64,000 nucleotides of DNA, taken from assembly GCF_000172155.1 (NCBI RefSeq), contig NZ_ABIZ01000001.1, positions 7,101,105-7,165,104 of the forward strand, read 5' to 3'. Source of the DNA: Verrucomicrobium spinosum DSM 4136 = JCM 18804. GTDB lineage: Bacteria > Verrucomicrobiota > Verrucomicrobiia > Verrucomicrobiales > Verrucomicrobiaceae. The notes beneath the pieces were generated by a model. The model did not search any database. It was not told where the DNA came from and saw only the letters and a list, made by a program, of their open reading frames with translations. The position numbers were made by a program, and so were the translations under genes. This document shows positions 62,188 through 64,000 of the stretch, piece after piece (positions within the stretch are counted from its first letter, which is position 1; each line of letters begins with the position of its first letter).

Positions 62188-64000
62188 ATGTTTGGCAGCA
62201 AAAATAACAGCGTGGGCGTCATCGGCCTTGGCATCATCGGAAGCCGGGTGGCCGAGCGCCTGCGCAATGCGGACTTCAACGTGTATGTCTGGAACCGCTC
62301 CATCAAGCCTGAGCCAAACTTCATGGCCTCCCCTGCCGAGGTGGCGGAAGTCGCCCAAGTGATTCAGATTTTCGTACGTGATGCCGAGGCACTCGTAGCG
62401 GTGATGGAAGACATGAAAACGGCCCTGACGCCGGATCATGTGGTGCTCTGCCATTCCACGGTCAACTCCTGGGGCATTCGCCGGGCCGTGGCCATCGCCG
62501 ACAGCGTGGGGGCAGCCTTCCTGGACGCCCCTTTTACCGGCAGCAAGACGGCGGCAGAGAAGGGCCAGCTTGTTTATTATATTGGCGGCGATCAGGCACC
62601 CCTGGATCGCGCCCGAAAAGTCCTGGAAACCAGCGGCAAGAAAATCATCACCCTGGGGAAGGCGGGCGACGCCACCGTGCTCAAAATCGCGACCAACCTC
62701 ATCAGCGCCGCAGTGATCGAAGCACTCGCTGAAGCCATGGCCATCACCAAGGCTGAAGGCATTGATGTTTCCAAGCTGCAGGAAGCGCTGGCTGACAACG
62801 CGAACTCCTCCGCCCTGCTCACCATGAAGCTGCCCACCATGGCAGCCCGCAGTTACGCCCCGCATTTCTCCCTGAAGAACATGCTCAAGGACGCCCGCTA
62901 CGCCCAGGCGATTGCGGACGAGAAGGGCCTGGCCCTGCCCGTGCTGAATGCCTCCGCCTTGGCCATGGACCGAGGGGTGCGGAGCGGGCAGGGTGAGTTT
63001 GACTACTCCGTGGTGCTGGAAAACTTCGCCCCCATGCTTCGCGCCGTCGAAGAACGGGCAGCCCGGTTCAAGGCCAAAGAAGCCGCTGCCGTGCCGCCGC
63101 CCACACCAGTAGAGGCCGCACCAGTAGAGCCCACGCCAGTAGAGCCCACGCCAGCTGAGCCCACGCCAGCTGAGCCCACACCAGCTGAGCCCACACCAGC
63201 TGAGCCCACACCAGCTGAGCCCACACCAGCTGAGCCCACACCAGCTGAGCCCACACCAGCTGAGCCCACACCAGCTGAGCCCACACCAGCTGAGCCCACG
63301 CCAGCTGAGCCCACGCCAGCCGCGGAGACACCGCCACTGGAAACTGAAAAGAAGAAGGCGGAGGCGGACGCCGTGAAGACAGAGGAGGCTGGCAAGGTGA
63401 CACCTCCTGCGGATGCCGCAGCAGAGAAACCCAAGGAGTCTCCCCTCAAGCCCCTGGCACCCACATCCGCCTCAGCCGACGCGCCTTCCCTTGCCAAGAA
63501 AGACGAAGCCGCAAAAGACAAAGCTGCACCTGAGCCGTCATCCGAACTCCCTGCAACCATCACCAAGGATGCCGAAAAGGCTCCTGCTGAAAAAGAAATC
63601 TCCGAAAGCAAAGACGCAAGCACCGCCACCGCGGAAACCAAAGACCAGCAAAAGGACGAGAAAAAAGAGAAGGACGTTCCTGAGATCAAGGTGGCGGGAG
63701 ATGCTCCTGCCGAGAAGAAAGAGGGTGAAAAAAGCGCTGCCGAAAAGGCCCAGAAAACCGCCAGGGATTCTGATGAGAAAAAGGCGGAGCCAGATGCGCC
63801 GACTCCTTCCGGTCTTCCTAAACCTCCTGCCATTGCCAAGGCTGGGCTGAAGCCCTCCGCCCCCGGCTCAGACAAGACCGAGGACATCCCAGACAGCAAG
63901 TTGGCCGAGGGCACAGCAGACTCGTCCAAAGTTGAGAAACCCAGCTCTGCCCCAGCCCAGACCGAAGTCGCCCCAGCAGTCAAACAGCCCTCCTTTGTCA
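62188..64000 (+). CDS. NAD(P)-dependent dehydrogenase with long repetitive tail, partial
   Basis: At least 604 residues; the 3' end is outside the window. Residues 1-290 are a 3-hydroxyisobutyrate dehydrogenase-type enzyme: GVIGLGIIGSRVAERL binds NAD(P), FLDAPFTGSKTAAEKGQL is the substrate motif (DAPVSGG-like), and GDATVLKIATNLISAA carries the catalytic Lys. From about residue 300 the sequence is a low-complexity tail: 13 copies of a PxEPT pentapeptide, then Lys/Glu/Ala/Pro-rich sequence. The enzyme part could reduce or oxidise a beta-hydroxyacid or glyoxylate-type compound; the reason for the tail is unknown. It starts 59 bp after the parvulin stop. Confidence 0.88.
   Translation, partial: MFGSKNNSVGVIGLGIIGSRVAERLRNADFNVYVWNRSIKPEPNFMASPAEVAEVAQVIQIFVRDAEALVAVMEDMKTALTPDHVVLCHSTVNSWGIRRAVAIADSVGAAFLDAPFTGSKTAAEKGQLVYYIGGDQAPLDRARKVLETSGKKIITLGKAGDATVLKIATNLISAAVIEALAEAMAITKAEGIDVSKLQEALADNANSSALLTMKLPTMAARSYAPHFSLKNMLKDARYAQAIADEKGLALPVLNASALAMDRGVRSGQGEFDYSVVLENFAPMLRAVEERAARFKAKEAAAVPPPTPVEAAPVEPTPVEPTPAEPTPAEPTPAEPTPAEPTPAEPTPAEPTPAEPTPAEPTPAEPTPAEPTPAEPTPAAETPPLETEKKKAEADAVKTEEAGKVTPPADAAAEKPKESPLKPLAPTSASADAPSLAKKDEAAKDKAAPEPSSELPATITKDAEKAPAEKEISESKDASTATAETKDQQKDEKKEKDVPEIKVAGDAPAEKKEGEKSAAEKAQKTARDSDEKKAEPDAPTPSGLPKPPAIAKAGLKPSAPGSDKTEDIPDSKLAEGTADSSKVEKPSSAPAQTEVAPAVKQPSFV
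63121..63315 (+). repeat. 15-bp tandem repeat coding (P[A/V]EPT) x13
   Basis: Thirteen head-to-tail 15-bp units, two CCAGTAGAGCCCACG and eleven CCAGCTGAGCCCACA/G, inside the dehydrogenase gene. Units are nearly identical at DNA level, so the array is young or kept uniform by recombination. Copy change adds or removes five residues without breaking the frame. Confidence 0.95.

Noticed and set aside
63121-63315. CRISPR-like regular repeat
   Set aside because: Units of 15 bp have no spacers and stay in frame with the dehydrogenase; it is a coding minisatellite.

Overview
The window looks like chromosomal DNA of a verrucomicrobium (family Verrucomicrobiaceae, close to Verrucomicrobium or Roseimicrobium). 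This is inferred from gene content: three giant secreted PVC-type cytochrome c proteins, a DUF1501-era style of sulfatase and sugar-oxidation genes, DUF4282/DUF4870 membrane proteins, high GC, and short intergenic regions rich in palindromic repeats. No rRNA, tRNA, CRISPR array, phage or insertion sequence was found.

Layout. 1-4046: surface-polysaccharide genes (a partial multi-pass membrane protein, two SDR-type nucleotide-sugar epimerases, a family 2 glycosyltransferase). 4079-9144: a secreted SGNH-like protein, a PVC-type cytochrome c protein and a GNAT acetyltransferase on the plus strand. 9282-13225: an APC permease, a Tat-type exported Gfo/Idh/MocA oxidoreductase and an MFS transporter. 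13226-20512: a repeat-rich gap, then a 1350-residue secreted fusion (TIM barrel, LamG, beta-propeller, azurin-like copper domain), an AraC/PAS regulator with a probable frameshift, more palindromic repeats, and a sulfatase. 20591-25389: a prenyltransferase/cyclase-fold protein, a 1005-residue Pro/Ala-rich protein ending in a roadblock domain, and its partner MglA-type GTPase. 25669-32845: a tight four-gene operon (TonB receptor, membrane-anchored CobN-like chelatase, ExbB-like channel, DUF2149 protein), the same make-up as the Bacteroidota Hmu haem system. 32989-45667: a second PVC cytochrome protein, a TPR protein, ComEA-like, exonuclease, RDD, IF-1, an unknown secreted protein and a lipid kinase. 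45799-55930: alaS, small membrane proteins, a zinc metalloprotease, an EEP phosphatase, a PilZ-like protein and two OppBC-type permeases. 56108-64000: a third PVC cytochrome protein, a Clp-fold protease, a parvulin and a dehydrogenase with a repetitive tail that runs off the window.

How it fits together. The exported sugar oxidoreductase, sulfatase, azurin fusion and the three cytochrome c proteins suggest periplasmic oxidation of sulfated or complex carbohydrates, with electrons passed to haem or copper centres. The TonB/CobN-like operon could supply haem iron or a tetrapyrrole. The GTPase/roadblock pair suggests a polarity or scaffold module. The strongest new-looking signals are the duplicated 45-residue motif in the roadblock protein, the 32-bp element shared upstream of two cytochrome genes, and a REP-like palindrome family with compensatory stem changes.
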